DNA of 64,000 nt from contig NZ_CP042431.1 of NCBI RefSeq assembly GCF_007970185.1, forward strand, positions 682,001 to 746,000. Reading direction: 5' to 3'. A program made the translations under genes and the position numbers. Below, one piece after another: positions 53,270 through 63,800 of this stretch; the first letter of the stretch is position 1; each line of letters opens with the position of its first letter. The notes below the pieces were generated by a model. That model saw nothing but the letters and a program-made list of their open reading frames with translations. It had not been told where the DNA came from and did no database searches. This stretch comes from Pseudobacter ginsenosidimutans. GTDB lineage: Bacteria > Bacteroidota > Bacteroidia > Chitinophagales > Chitinophagaceae.

Positions 53270-53754
53270 TTATCAGGTGCTGGCGCCGCAGCATCTTCCT
53301 TTTCCAACCTGAACACGATCGGTAATATTTTGTAAGAGGCTACCGGCTTCCCTTTTAACAAGGCAGGCTCCCATTTGGGCATGGAAGATACAACCCTGAT
53401 GGCTTCTTCCGCCAGACCAAACCCTGGCACCGGATCCTTTGGCTTCAGATGAACGTCTCTTACTGCTCCATGCTTATCAACTGTGAATCTTACATTAACC
53501 GAAGCCTCAATTTCATATTTTAAAGCAGAATCCGGGTATATGAGATTCGCCGCAATAAATCGCTTCAGTGAATCCATGCCTCCAGCAAACATTGATTGCT
53601 GCGTAGCTTTTTTCATTTTACCAGGAGAGCTCGGAACAGTATCAGATTGCATTTGAACAGGAATATTCTTTTTCATTTCCCCGCTGGAACTATTTGAGAA
53701 AAAGGATAAAAAGAATACTACCAGAATAGATATTTGAAGAATAAGTTTCATCAT
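53266..53754 (-). CDS. TonB C-terminal domain protein
   Basis: 162 aa. N-terminal hydrophobic anchor or signal (LILQISILVVFFLSFF), a short low-complexity region and a TonB C-terminal domain at about 60-150 (LIYPDSALKYEIEASVNVRF, shown in part, with FTVDKHGAVRDVHL and KWEPALLKGKPVASYKILP). Such proteins couple inner-membrane energy to receptors, but the proline-rich periplasm-spanning region of true TonB is missing. It may instead be a periplasmic TonB-domain protein. It sits between two SusC cassettes, with no ExbB/ExbD beside it. Confidence 0.82.
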   Translation of the reverse strand: MMKLILQISILVVFFLSFFSNSSSGEMKKNIPVQMQSDTVPSSPGKMKKATQQSMFAGGMDSLKRFIAANLIYPDSALKYEIEASVNVRFTVDKHGAVRDVHLKPKDPVPGFGLAEEAIRVVSSMPKWEPALLKGKPVASYKILPIVFRLEKEDAAAPAPDN

Positions 53755-53802
53755 GGCTACATTAGAAGCTTGACAAGATATTCAATTTCCACCGGGAAAT
53801 GA

Positions 53803-53836
53803 ACAAAAACAAAAAGCAGGGAAAATCTCCCTGCTT
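53803..53836 (-). terminator. Terminator ending the second SusCD-Gld operon
   Basis: Minus-strand 9-bp stem AAGCAGGGA / TCCCTGCTT with a 5-nt loop, followed by TTTGTTTTTG. It lies about 46 nt after the permease stop at 53882. Confidence 0.88.
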
Positions 53837-53881
53837 CTTGAAAAAGAGCCTTAACCAGTTCTCAGATGAAATTTTGCAGTT

Positions 53882-56200
53882 CTATTGTCTTCTCCTCCTG
53901 AACCAGATCACCAGGTAACTCACAAGCATGATGGCAGGTAAAATAAATGTGAAGATGATCCTGGAGACCCTGAATCCGCTTTTCCCGATATGAATATCAT
54001 TGTCGGTGAATGGCGGACGGCTCACATCCACAGGAGCATCATAGTTGGATAGCCAGTTGAATGATCCGGCGATCAGCAGAAAGTTCCCGGCAAAGATATC
54101 CTTGCGTGAATGCCCCAGCTCGCCGTTGCTGATACAATCTGCATCGCCAAGGATGATCACCTTTTGTTCCTTCTCTCCAACTTTCCGGCTGAGTGCTACA
54201 GCGGTGGCAACATTTTCGGCTGCTGTTTCGCCGGCAGCCGGATTGAACACAGTACTATCGTCAATAAAATCGATCGTTTCCAGTTCATTCCAGGCGCCAG
54301 CGGAATCAGTCACCAGCCAGGGTGTTGCCGCATATCCATTGGCGTTAGCATTGCTGTACTGAAGGCCAACTGCTGAAGGCATCACTACCACCTGGTTATT
54401 CTTACGGAGGATACGGAACATTTTTGAAAATTCACCTGCTGCTTCCGTAGGTTGTGAAAAGATAAGATCCGCCTGATAGTCTTTATTAGGCTTAACCAGT
54501 CTCCCTTCCATCAATCGCACACCAAAAAGTTCAGTAATGGGATTCATGGTTTCCTGCCTTTTGGGTTCACCGGCAATAAGAAGGTTCCCTCCCCTGGCTA
54601 TGTATTGTTTCAAATGCTCCAGGTGCAGTGCAGGCAAGGCTGTTTTCACATCGGCGATCACCAGGATGCTTACGTAGGCAGGTACTTCCTTATCCAGCGT
54701 AAGTTGCTCGAAATCGAAGCCCTGGTTGATGAGAGAATAACGGAATGTATTCTCTTTGGCGAACTTGTTGTAATCTCGGTCTCCTTCCCTGATACAGTCG
54801 CGCTCCCCATGTCCTCCCACAAAACCTACTTTAGGCAATGTGACCACCAGTCTCTTGATGGCGGCGCTGATCTCTGCTTCTGAAGGAAATCCCATCGCAT
54901 CGTTGAATACACGCAGAACAGAACGTTGTCCGCTATCCCGCTCCAATACTTTGATATATCTGAAATTCTCTTCGGCAAGTGTGGTTTGGATCTTTCCCAG
55001 TTCACTCACTGGCTGAAAGATCGCTGAGTCCACACCGTAAGTCTGTGCTACTTTGGCCATCCTTTGCCTGTCGTTCAAATTGGGGAATCGCTGGTTCAGG
55101 GATTCTTCATTATTTCCTTTCGCGAAGTAGCGAACATAATTCATTTTGATCTCCGGCTTGAAGCGCTGGTATTCCCTGAAGCGGCGCATATCATCCAGTT
55201 CAGCCCTGGGCATACCCATCCACAGCCAACGGTCTTCGTCAAGCGCATTGGAAAAAGTGGTGATGGTCAGGCCGCCTTTGGCTTTGCTCACAATGTCCTG
55301 GCTGGCTTTGGTGAGGGTACGCAGTTTTGTTCTGGTGGCATCATAATAGAGCATCATGGCAGGTCTTGAGCTCAGGTAGCCCACCATCACAGCAGCGCCT
55401 ATCACCAGGGCATATCGGCCCAGCGAAACAATGGCACGTGTTTTCTGTCGGATTGCGCGGAATCGGAAAATACAAAGTCCCAGGAAGAGCCCAACCACAG
55501 TTATGAAATAAATCACATCTTCAGTACTCACAATGCCGCCGATGAATTCATGCGTTCTGCCTCCCATCGATAACCAGAACATGATATCGCGCACGAAGGC
55601 GATATCCTGCCATAACTGACTTGTATAATTCAATACAGCAAATACAGCGAAAGTCCCCATGGCCGCCACTACCTGGTAAGAAGTTAGGCTCGACATAAAA
55701 AGACCTACAGCCCCATATGCGCAGATCAGCAGGAAAATTCCCAGGAGCCCGGGCATGGTAGCCGGAAAATCGAACTTGTCTACCACAAAGGCGCCGTACA
55801 ATGTAAAAATGAAAACGATGCCAGTCATCAACAATGCATAAGCCGCAATGGACATAAACTTCCCGAAAATGATCTGGGCATCGCTGATCGGCGAGGAATA
55901 TAATAATTTGATGGAACCGCTGCTGATCTCCCGGCTCATCATTCCCATCGTGAGCAGTGGAATATAGAAGTACAGGTAACCGAGCAGCCGGGTATAAAAT
56001 CCTCCCCAGGGATCAGTATACAATTTCAGTGTAACACCTTCCAGGCTGTATCCCATTTCCTTGAACTGTACCATTCCTTCCAGTACTCCGGAAAAAACAA
56101 TACCGGCCTGAATGGTAAAAACAATAAGGATCAGCCAGGCTATCGGTGAAAAGAAAAGCAGCTGTAATTCAGTACGGGCAATTCTTATAGTTTGTTTCAT
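53882..56200 (-). CDS. GldF-GldG-like fused ABC permease / periplasmic auxiliary protein
   Basis: 772 aa from the ATG at 56200 (MKQTIRIARTELQLLFF); 17 upstream codons are open but would overlap the ATPase end. Same plan as the protein at 44758: ABC-2 helices (IAWLILIVFTIQAGIVF, YFYIPLLTMGMMSREI, LLICAYGAVGLFMSSLTS), a helix at about 275 (YALVIGAAVMVGYLSSRP) and a GldG-like periplasmic domain (TLTKASQDIVSKAKGG, GFVGGHGERDC, FRYSLINQGFDFEQLTL, IILGDADCISN). The final helix ends in RRRRQ. It lies 16 nt after its ATPase gene. Together they should form an ABC-2 complex; the direction of transport is not known. Confidence 0.92.
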   Translation of the reverse strand: MKQTIRIARTELQLLFFSPIAWLILIVFTIQAGIVFSGVLEGMVQFKEMGYSLEGVTLKLYTDPWGGFYTRLLGYLYFYIPLLTMGMMSREISSGSIKLLYSSPISDAQIIFGKFMSIAAYALLMTGIVFIFTLYGAFVVDKFDFPATMPGLLGIFLLICAYGAVGLFMSSLTSYQVVAAMGTFAVFAVLNYTSQLWQDIAFVRDIMFWLSMGGRTHEFIGGIVSTEDVIYFITVVGLFLGLCIFRFRAIRQKTRAIVSLGRYALVIGAAVMVGYLSSRPAMMLYYDATRTKLRTLTKASQDIVSKAKGGLTITTFSNALDEDRWLWMGMPRAELDDMRRFREYQRFKPEIKMNYVRYFAKGNNEESLNQRFPNLNDRQRMAKVAQTYGVDSAIFQPVSELGKIQTTLAEENFRYIKVLERDSGQRSVLRVFNDAMGFPSEAEISAAIKRLVVTLPKVGFVGGHGERDCIREGDRDYNKFAKENTFRYSLINQGFDFEQLTLDKEVPAYVSILVIADVKTALPALHLEHLKQYIARGGNLLIAGEPKRQETMNPITELFGVRLMEGRLVKPNKDYQADLIFSQPTEAAGEFSKMFRILRKNNQVVVMPSAVGLQYSNANANGYAATPWLVTDSAGAWNELETIDFIDDSTVFNPAAGETAAENVATAVALSRKVGEKEQKVIILGDADCISNGELGHSRKDIFAGNFLLIAGSFNWLSNYDAPVDVSRPPFTDNDIHIGKSGFRVSRIIFTFILPAIMLVSYLVIWFRRRRQ

Positions 56201-56216
56201 TATTTTATTTTCTACG

Positions 56217-57149
56217 TTAGGAGCGTGACTGTTTTTTAGACAATTCAGCAAAAATGGTATCCATCGAATTCTTCTCCGCGTTGATTTCTTTCAAACGCCA
56301 TCCATTGTGAACGCTTTGATCGATGATTTTTTCCAGCATATCATCCACACTGTCTACTTTCACGCGATAACGGGAACCACCCAGTGTTTCCACCGCCACC
56401 ACATTGGGGATCCGTTTCAATTCCTCGGCACCCCGTGGCTCCAGCATCGTCAGCAAAATGGTGCCGGGCGCAGCATAACGGTCAAATTCATCCACACTAC
56501 CGGAGAAGACTACCCGACCATCTGCCAGCATCAGGATATAATTGCAGGCTGCCTGTACTTCAGACAACATATGCGTGGAAAGGATCACCGTTCTTTCCTC
56601 CGCGATCTCTTTGATCAGGTTCCTGATCTCTACGATCTGGTTGGGATCGAGGCCATTGGTGGGCTCATCCAATACCACCAGTTCCGGATTGTGAATGATG
56701 GCCTGTGCAATGCCCACACGCTGCTGGTAGCCTCCTGATAAATTCCTGATCAAACGTTTCCTGAAATGAGTGATACCGCATTTTTCAAGCACTTTGTTCA
56801 CGGCATTTGCCTGCTCTTTACGCGGTATCAATCTCAGTCCGGCGCAGTGTGTGAGGAACTCATCGATGGTGAGGTCGATGTGCAGGGGAGGCCTTTGCGG
56901 GAGAAATCCCATCAGGCCCTTGGCAGCGATGGCATCCTTGCGGATGTCCACCCCATTGATAAAAACATCACCTTTCGTTGGTTTCAGCACTCCGCATAGA
57001 ATGTTCATCATGGTTGACTTTCCCGATCCATTGGACCCTAACAATCCGTAGATACCACGTACCGGTATCTCGAAATCGATATCACGTATGGCCCATTGAG
57101 CAGTATAGCGATGCGATAGCTGTACTGCTTTTACTATTGGTTGTTTCAT
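56217..57149 (-). CDS. GldA-like ABC transporter ATPase
   Basis: 310 aa, intact. Walker A GSNGSGKST (about residue 38), signature LSGGYQQRVGIAQA (about 138), Walker B LVVLDEPTNGLDPNQ (about 159) and H-loop STHMLSE. Clearly paralogous along its whole length to the ATPase at 43821, including LSHRYTAQWAIRDI and the C-terminal AIFAEL-type block (DTIFAELSKKQ). That comparison reveals the frameshift in the other copy. It starts 8 nt after the PKD-like lipoprotein gene, so it belongs to the SusCD operon. Confidence 0.93.
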   Translation of the reverse strand: MKQPIVKAVQLSHRYTAQWAIRDIDFEIPVRGIYGLLGSNGSGKSTMMNILCGVLKPTKGDVFINGVDIRKDAIAAKGLMGFLPQRPPLHIDLTIDEFLTHCAGLRLIPRKEQANAVNKVLEKCGITHFRKRLIRNLSGGYQQRVGIAQAIIHNPELVVLDEPTNGLDPNQIVEIRNLIKEIAEERTVILSTHMLSEVQAACNYILMLADGRVVFSGSVDEFDRYAAPGTILLTMLEPRGAEELKRIPNVVAVETLGGSRYRVKVDSVDDMLEKIIDQSVHNGWRLKEINAEKNSMDTIFAELSKKQSRS

Positions 57150-57157
57150 ATTGTTGT

Positions 57158-58693
57158 TTACATCATTTGATTAAAGCCGAATCCCATCTTGTACATACTG
57201 CTTACCGGGACTCCCTTGTCGAGTACGATCTTCTTTTTCAGCCTGCGTGCAGGATCGGCTATTTCGTCGGACAGGATGCCGAGAATGTATACATCACCAT
57301 TCTCCAGCCCTACCATGATCTGATCATGGGTGAACACGCCCATCAACTGGTTCTGGCAGGCCGTGATGGTTTTGATTGGGGAATCGAATGAATAATATTC
57401 CGAGCTCATGGCAGGGCCATGTTCATACAGGTAAAGCGTTTTGTTGCCACTGCCGCCTGAATAGAACATATAATTCTCGATACGGGGCAACTGGTAGAAT
57501 ATGCTTTGCGCATTGGCAGTGCCGGCGCCGAAAGAAGTTTCTCCCATGAATACCGCCTGGGCAGTGTAGAACTGGTCTATCACCATGATCTTCTGAACGT
57601 AGTGCTGTGTGCCATTGTAGAAGATCAGGTTATAGGAAGTGGTGAAGCGTCCCTGCTTCAGGGGACCTACATATACCAGCTCCTTGTCCATGGCATCGAT
57701 CATCGTAGTGCCGGGAGGAATGGGCGGTCCGGGCATATAGTTGATGGGTATTACCTGCCCGTGATCTGACCCTTCGAAGAGTTTGCCTTTGGTCTTATCG
57801 TAGAGAATTGTCTGTCCGCTCATATATGAGCCGCTCCAGCCTTTATCAAATTTCACACCACCGGGAATGAACATGGGCTTGTTGGGATATACGCCTGATT
57901 GGGAATAAGCATTGTTGACATGTTTTCTCGTATATATATTCCCGTTATCATCCAGCATGATGCTGTAGTCCCACATGTAGAATTCACCTCTCGGTCTGAA
58001 ATCCTCCGGAACTGTATTGCCGAGAAAGAAGGTATTGGTCTTGTAAATAGGGTTCAGGGTGGTACCATCAAGCTCTATGTTTCCGGCAGCATCATTCCTT
58101 ACTATGAGTACATTACCGGGATTGCTCAATCCTCCGCCGGCCATCCAGTGCTCTCTGACTTCAATGGCATTCGGCCCGAGCTCTTCTCCGGAGATAGTGG
58201 TATAAAAATCTGCAGTTACTTCAAAGGTCACGGGATCGATAAAGGAGATGATACTTCGGTTATCCCTCTTAGTTAGCATCACCCAGCCTAAGAGGTAAGC
58301 AGGAATGGCATCTACTGTGAACCCATCCAGGAAGGTGGCTTCATTCTTCTTATTCACCACTTTCAGTTTTATATAAGGGCGGATGCCGGTGAGATCGCGG
58401 ACAGGATAGTCCAGGATAGGCCCTGTGGCAATTTCCTTTCCGTTACAGTACCAGGTAAATGTAAAATTTTCCGCCACTGTATTGGCTCTTACGGTATCTC
58501 CACTGAAAACAAGTTTGGGATTGATATCGAGGGTATCACTGGAACGGGGATTGATGAACCTGCCGCCATCAAAGATGATCTCTACTTTGCTGAGGTCATC
58601 ATACGCATAGTTGCCTTTGTCTTTATAGCAGGAGGATGCCAGTAAGAACAGCAGGGCGATAAGACTATATTGTTTTACATTTTTCATGTTCAT
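57158..58693 (-). CDS. PKD-like family lipoprotein
   Basis: 511 aa. Lipoprotein signal (LIALLFLLASSCYKDKG, cysteine about 22), then the PKD-like region (about 30-130: YDDLSKVEIIF, FTFTWYCNGKEI, GIRPYIKLKVV). A beta-propeller-like remainder follows (LLGWVMLTKRDNRSIISF, then repeats with MWDYSIMLDDNGNIYTRK and FTHDQIMVGLENGDVYIL). PKD-like lipoproteins of this family are characteristically encoded after SusC/SusD/DUF4843 in Bacteroidota and probably bind substrate at the surface. Met1 or Met3 may start it. Spacing to both neighbours is 8-13 nt. Confidence 0.88.
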   Translation of the reverse strand: MNMKNVKQYSLIALLFLLASSCYKDKGNYAYDDLSKVEIIFDGGRFINPRSSDTLDINPKLVFSGDTVRANTVAENFTFTWYCNGKEIATGPILDYPVRDLTGIRPYIKLKVVNKKNEATFLDGFTVDAIPAYLLGWVMLTKRDNRSIISFIDPVTFEVTADFYTTISGEELGPNAIEVREHWMAGGGLSNPGNVLIVRNDAAGNIELDGTTLNPIYKTNTFFLGNTVPEDFRPRGEFYMWDYSIMLDDNGNIYTRKHVNNAYSQSGVYPNKPMFIPGGVKFDKGWSGSYMSGQTILYDKTKGKLFEGSDHGQVIPINYMPGPPIPPGTTMIDAMDKELVYVGPLKQGRFTTSYNLIFYNGTQHYVQKIMVIDQFYTAQAVFMGETSFGAGTANAQSIFYQLPRIENYMFYSGGSGNKTLYLYEHGPAMSSEYYSFDSPIKTITACQNQLMGVFTHDQIMVGLENGDVYILGILSDEIADPARRLKKKIVLDKGVPVSSMYKMGFGFNQMM

Positions 58694-58706
58694 GCGGGGT
58701 TACTTA

Positions 58707-59411
58707 TCAGAATAAATTCGGTGATACATTGATCTGGCCGTTCTCATCTTCATACACTTCTCCGTTCTCACGGCCGCGGGCGAGGAAATCGCGGAAGATG
58801 ATCGCATAGGCGCGTTGTTCTGTTTCGGAGAGACCGGTCATATCTGCGATGCCGGTGGCTTCGATGAACAAACGGTATTTATTGTCGGAATACTTTGCCA
58901 GGAAATTGGCTTCCACTACGGGAGTCCACCAGCCCGGACGAGCGATCATGTCTGAAAAAGTAATATCGATAAAGCGATTGGCAGGCGGGCCTAACTTAAA
59001 ATTCTCATTTTCCTGCAAAGCCAGTCTGATCTTGAATTTGCCGGTCTTCAACCTGTCGGAATGATGAAGCACCAGGGCAATGGTATCCACAGCACGGCCT
59101 GCACGTAATTCAATATTGGCAGGTAAATCATAATCGCCGGCGATGGCTGTGGTTTGTGAAGGGTCTACTGTTAAGGTAACAGTCCTGTTCTGGTCTTTGA
59201 GTTTACCCATCAGTTTGATCAGGAGCGGCAAAGTGTCTTTGACCTCTCCGGGATGGAAGGCAAAGGAATATTCGATGGGTTTCATCGCACTGGTGTCTGT
59301 TGGTGTATTCACCAGGTAAACAAAGGAAGTATCTCCATATTCGTCCACTGCATCCTTGCTGCAGGCAGCAAGTAAACAGCAAAGGATGGTGATGATATAT
59401 AATCGGTTCAT
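58707..59411 (-). CDS. DUF4843 domain lipoprotein
   Basis: 234 aa. Lipoprotein signal (LYIITILCCLLAACSKDAVD, cysteine about 17). DUF4843 body: FVYLVNTPTDTS, YSFAFHPGEVKDTLPLLIKL, GRAVDTIALVLHHSDRLK, then RPGWWTPVVEANFLAKYSD and YRLFIEATG, typical of the family. Proteins of this type accompany SusC/SusD pairs and are thought to sit on the outer membrane. It is 23 nt after the SusD stop and 13 nt before the PKD-like gene. Confidence 0.9.
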   Translation of the reverse strand: MNRLYIITILCCLLAACSKDAVDEYGDTSFVYLVNTPTDTSAMKPIEYSFAFHPGEVKDTLPLLIKLMGKLKDQNRTVTLTVDPSQTTAIAGDYDLPANIELRAGRAVDTIALVLHHSDRLKTGKFKIRLALQENENFKLGPPANRFIDITFSDMIARPGWWTPVVEANFLAKYSDNKYRLFIEATGIADMTGLSETEQRAYAIIFRDFLARGRENGEVYEDENGQINVSPNLF

Positions 59412-59434
59412 GAATGCTTATTTTGAATTGACAA

Positions 59435-60836
59435 TTATCGTTCTGTTATTGGCAAAACGAATTTGTCTGTCAGTGTTTGGTTGCCGTTAGTTTCGTCCAG
59501 TATTGTTTTGTTAAGCCTTTTATAGAGGAAGAATAATTTTCCTTCGCCAACAAACTCCCTTCTTGCATCATTGATGATGGCATCCAGGAAGGCGGATTTG
59601 TCGGGCACTGAAGGCAATGGAGCGGTGCAGCCTCTTTTCGTGCGCAATGTATTGAGCAGCGCCATGGCCCCGCCAGGATCAGAATCGTATTGTGTTTCCG
59701 CAGCAATATGATACAATTCACTCAACCTGAACATCGGAATGGCTGCTGTGATCTCCCTTCACGATCCTGCGTGGTATCAAACTTCAGCAATTGCCTTCCG
59801 TTGGCAGTGAGATAACATTTCTTCCTGTAGTCGGAGTTCAGATCACTACCGAAGATCTGATTGGTATTGGGCAGTAAGAATGTAACATGGTTGAACTCAC
59901 TCTCATATCTTTTCCTGTACAATGCGAAGATGAGATCTTCAGAGAGCAGCCTGTCGTATGCGCCCACATCGATAACAGTTGACGCCGTAAATCCAACGGT
60001 AGGCTCATTACCCACGGTCTTATCATTGATCACTTCCATGGCGCTGGCATGCGCCAGTTGATTGTTGTTGGCATATAAAGCAACACGCGCCAGCAAAGCT
60101 GTGGTAGCATAGTATCCCATGCGGAAGCCTCTTTTACCGGTTCCGAAATATGTTTGGTCCGTTCCGAAACGGAAGCGGTATTTCAGGAAATCATTTTTGG
60201 CTTCAGTGCGCGTATCGTAAGTTTTCTGCAATTCTTTACTACGAGTGAGGTCAGCGATGATCAGCTGCAATACTTCGCTGGTTCGTTTTTCCGGCATGGG
60301 AACATGCGTGAGCGTAGTGTAGTAGGGAATGGCAGCCGCATCCTGCACAACAGGAGCAGGCGCATACAGGCGCAGCAGGTCGAAATGCAACAGACCGCGG
60401 ATGGCGAGCAATTCGCCTTCCAGTTTAGCCCGTTCCTGCTCTTTGAAAAAGCCTGGCGCTTTTTTGTTCATCTCCTCCAGTAAACCATTGCAATTGGCGA
60501 TGGTAGTATAAGCGAGCGACCAGATCCATTGATTCGTTGCTCCATTCCTGCAGACACATAATCATAGGTCTTCAGCTGGTCGTATTGCGTATTCTTCAGA
60601 TCATAGCAACGGGCCAGCACATCAACAAAGCCATGCGTGAGCTCACCGCCGTACAGGGTGCTGGTGGAGAGGTTGGCGTAGATGCCATTGAGCGCTATTG
60701 TAAATCCTTCCGGTGTTTCCAACAACACATCCACGGATACTTCTGCTTTCGGTTCCAGTTCAAGCCAATCCTTCACGCAACCTGTGGAGAGCAACATGAT
60801 GCCGGCAATAATGAACAAGTGTATTTTTTTTATCAT
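59435..60836 (-). CDS. RagB/SusD family lipoprotein, two one-base frameshifts
   Basis: 467 aa once corrected. Lipoprotein signal (LFIIAGIMLLSTGCVKDWLEL), then the SusD N-terminal fold (GFTIALNGIYANLST). The frame breaks at 60545-60546 (AA on the minus strand; one more A gives GNGATNQWIWSLAYTTIAN, a normal SusD helix). It resumes with LAIRGLLHFDLLRLYAP and YYATTALLARVALYANN. It breaks again at 59755-59757 (GGG; one more G gives EGEITAAIPMFRLSELY) and ends with DARREFVGEGKLFFLYKRLN. Both breaks remove one base from a homopolymer. The three parts align end to end with no lost domain, so it is a recent lesion or sequencing error. Confidence 0.88.
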
Positions 60837-60854
60837 CGGGAATGACTTTAATGT

Positions 60855-63800
60855 TTAGAAACCCAGGTTAAGCGTGAGGTTTACAGTTCTTGCATAGGGA
60901 TAATCCGTTCCGCGTTCGATATCGATACTGGAAATCCGGCCCAGTTCATTGCTGGTCAGCTGCACCCTGCAATTGTTCACTTTCCAGCGCCTGAGGAATT
61001 GCTGGGGAAGATCATAACCGATGGTGATGGAATTGAAATCGATATAATTGTTGCGCTGTACAAAACGTGATGTCACTTTTGTGGTTTCATTCCAAAGACG
61101 AACATCTTTCAGATGCGTTATATCTCCGGGTTTCTGCCAGCGGTCTGAAAATACGCGGCTGTCTACATTCGTATATACATTCGCGTTTTCCACCTTGTCT
61201 ACCATTGTACTGTTGTACATATCGCCGCCGTATTCATAGAGGAAGCCGGTAAAGATGAAGAATGATTTATAATTGAAATTCAATCCGAAAGAGCCCTGAG
61301 CTTCGGTTCGGAATCACCTACCACTACGTGCTGCGACTGATTCCAGGTGTAAGTGGTCTGACCATTCTGGTCTAAAAACACTTCACGTCCATCCGCGGGA
61401 TTGATGCCCAGCGATTTCATTGCATAGATGGCGGTTTGGGAAGCTCCTTCAAAGTACTTGTTCAATGGCTTGTTCACCACGGAATGGTCCTTGTAATATT
61501 GCTCAACGCGGTTATTGTATTCTTTCAGCGCGTCTCCGATCTTCAGGAATTTATTCCTGTTATGCGCTGCAGTGGCATACACATTCAGGTTGAAATTTTT
61601 CCGGGTCAGCACCTGGTACCTTGCACTGATCTCGTACCCTTCATTCAAGATCTCGCCCAGGTTGCTTTTGTAGGATTTGAATCCGGTTGAAAAAGGCAGC
61701 GTGATATCACCGATCAGGTCTACCGTTTTCTTATTGTAATAATTGACGGTAAGACTGAGCTTGTTGAAAACAGTGATATCGAAACCTGCATCGAACATGG
61801 TTGTTTTCTCCCACTCCAGATCAGGATTAGCGATGGTTACCAGGTTAGCGCCGATACCGAATGCATACCAGTTATCGAAATTGTATCTGTATGTGCTTTT
61901 TGATACACTTTGTGAGAAACCTGCTTTACCCACCTGTCCGTAGTTGGTGCGCAGCTTGAAATTGGTCAGCCAGGGATAGTTCTCCTGTACACCTTTGTAA
62001 TTATGAAGATTGATACCAGCGCCCAGGGACCAGAAAGGCGCGAAACGCACATTGGAACCGAATTGTGAAGCGCCATCATAACGGCCTGAGAAATCAAGCA
62101 GGTAAATATTGTCGTAGCTGTAGTTGGCGGAAGCCATAAAACCCAGCAGCCGGGATTTTTCATTATCGCCCGTTGGTTTGCTGAGGATATCTGCGGCAAA
62201 ATTCACATCATCTGTATTGCCCGTGAGAAAACCAACAACAGAGTAACCTGAACGCGTCATATTCTTTTGAGCAGCATTGGCGCCGATAGTAGTGTTGAGA
62301 TAATGTTTACCGTATCCTTTTCCATAAACAAGCAATGCATTGAAATCCCAGGTTTGCATCTCATCATCCAGGATGGCCTTTGTTCCTTTTTTGGTGAAAT
62401 CCAGTCTGTCGAACTGGGACGATGCCGGGTCTTTGAAATCCTGCTGCTGGCTTTTCTGCAGCATTACTGCAACACGGGTATCGAGGCGAAGCCCATCGGT
62501 AATGGTCCAGCGAAGATTGAAATTGTTGGAGAAATCATTCTGCGTGGTACGATTGTAGCTTTTCAGATGTGCGTCGTACAAAGGATTGCCACGACTGCCC
62601 GGATGCCCCCAATCTCCCAGCTCTTTCAGGTAATTACCTTCTTCATCACGGATGGTTTCATAGGGATTCTGTCGCGCATAGTTACTGAAGGAACCGAATG
62701 GGGATTCCTGTGATTGTATATTATTCCATTGAATATAGTTCCTGAACATCAGGTTATTCTTCCTGTAGGAAATGGAAAAACCGATGGAGTTATTGCCTCT
62801 TGCTGAGCCTTTCATGATGCCCTGCGTACGTGCGAAGTTGAGATCTGCACCGAAAACGAATTCTTTCGATCCACCTTCAAGCAGGATATTGTGCCGGTGA
62901 TTCAGATCAGTGCGAAGTGGTTGTGAGAGCCAGTCGGTTTCCACGCCCCTGTTCACTTCAGCCAGTTTTGCATAATAGCTGCGCTCCCGGATCATTGCCT
63001 GCTCAGGCAAATCATTCTGACGGGGATCGAACAAACCGGAGATCCTTTCCAGTTCCAGTTTCTCTCTTGCATTGAGCAGGTGATAACCTGAAAGGTCGGG
63101 TACAGATACACTTCCATTCATTGAATAATTCACGCGTAAACGTCCGCTCACCGGTTTCACCGTTTCTATCACCACTACTCCATTTGCTGCACGCGATCCA
63201 TAAATGGCGGTAGAAGCAGCATCCTTGAGAATGGTAATAGACTCCACGCGTGTGGGATCAAGATCGAAGATCCTTTGAACAGGAACTTCATAACCATCGA
63301 GGATGAAGGTGGGAAGATTCGGATCATTGCGAAGCTGTGTGGGAGAAAGCGCTGCTTCATCATCGGGCAGTGTAACATCACCGATACCTGAACGGCCGCG
63401 AATATAGATGGGGTTGATATTGTTGGGATCGGAACCGAGACTGTTATTATCGATGACCTTGAAGGAAGGATCGAAGATCTGCAAACTGCGCAACACGTTA
63501 TTGGGCGACACTTTCAGCAATTCTTTCCGGCTGATGGTTACTGCCGATCCTGTAAAATTATTCTTGTTGATATTGGAGTAACCATTCACGATCACCTGGT
63601 TCATCTGGTTATTGCTCGTTTCCAACACGATCTCGACAGTTACAATCTGCCCGGGTGTAGCCTTCACATTCTCGTCAAGGTCTTTCTTCACGGAGTTGGC
63701 CGTATAACTGCCAGACTGTTCGCGGATGCGGATCTCGATGGGTTCATAGCCGATCATCGACAATTGGAGGATCGTGTTCTTTTCGATATTGCCCAACCGG

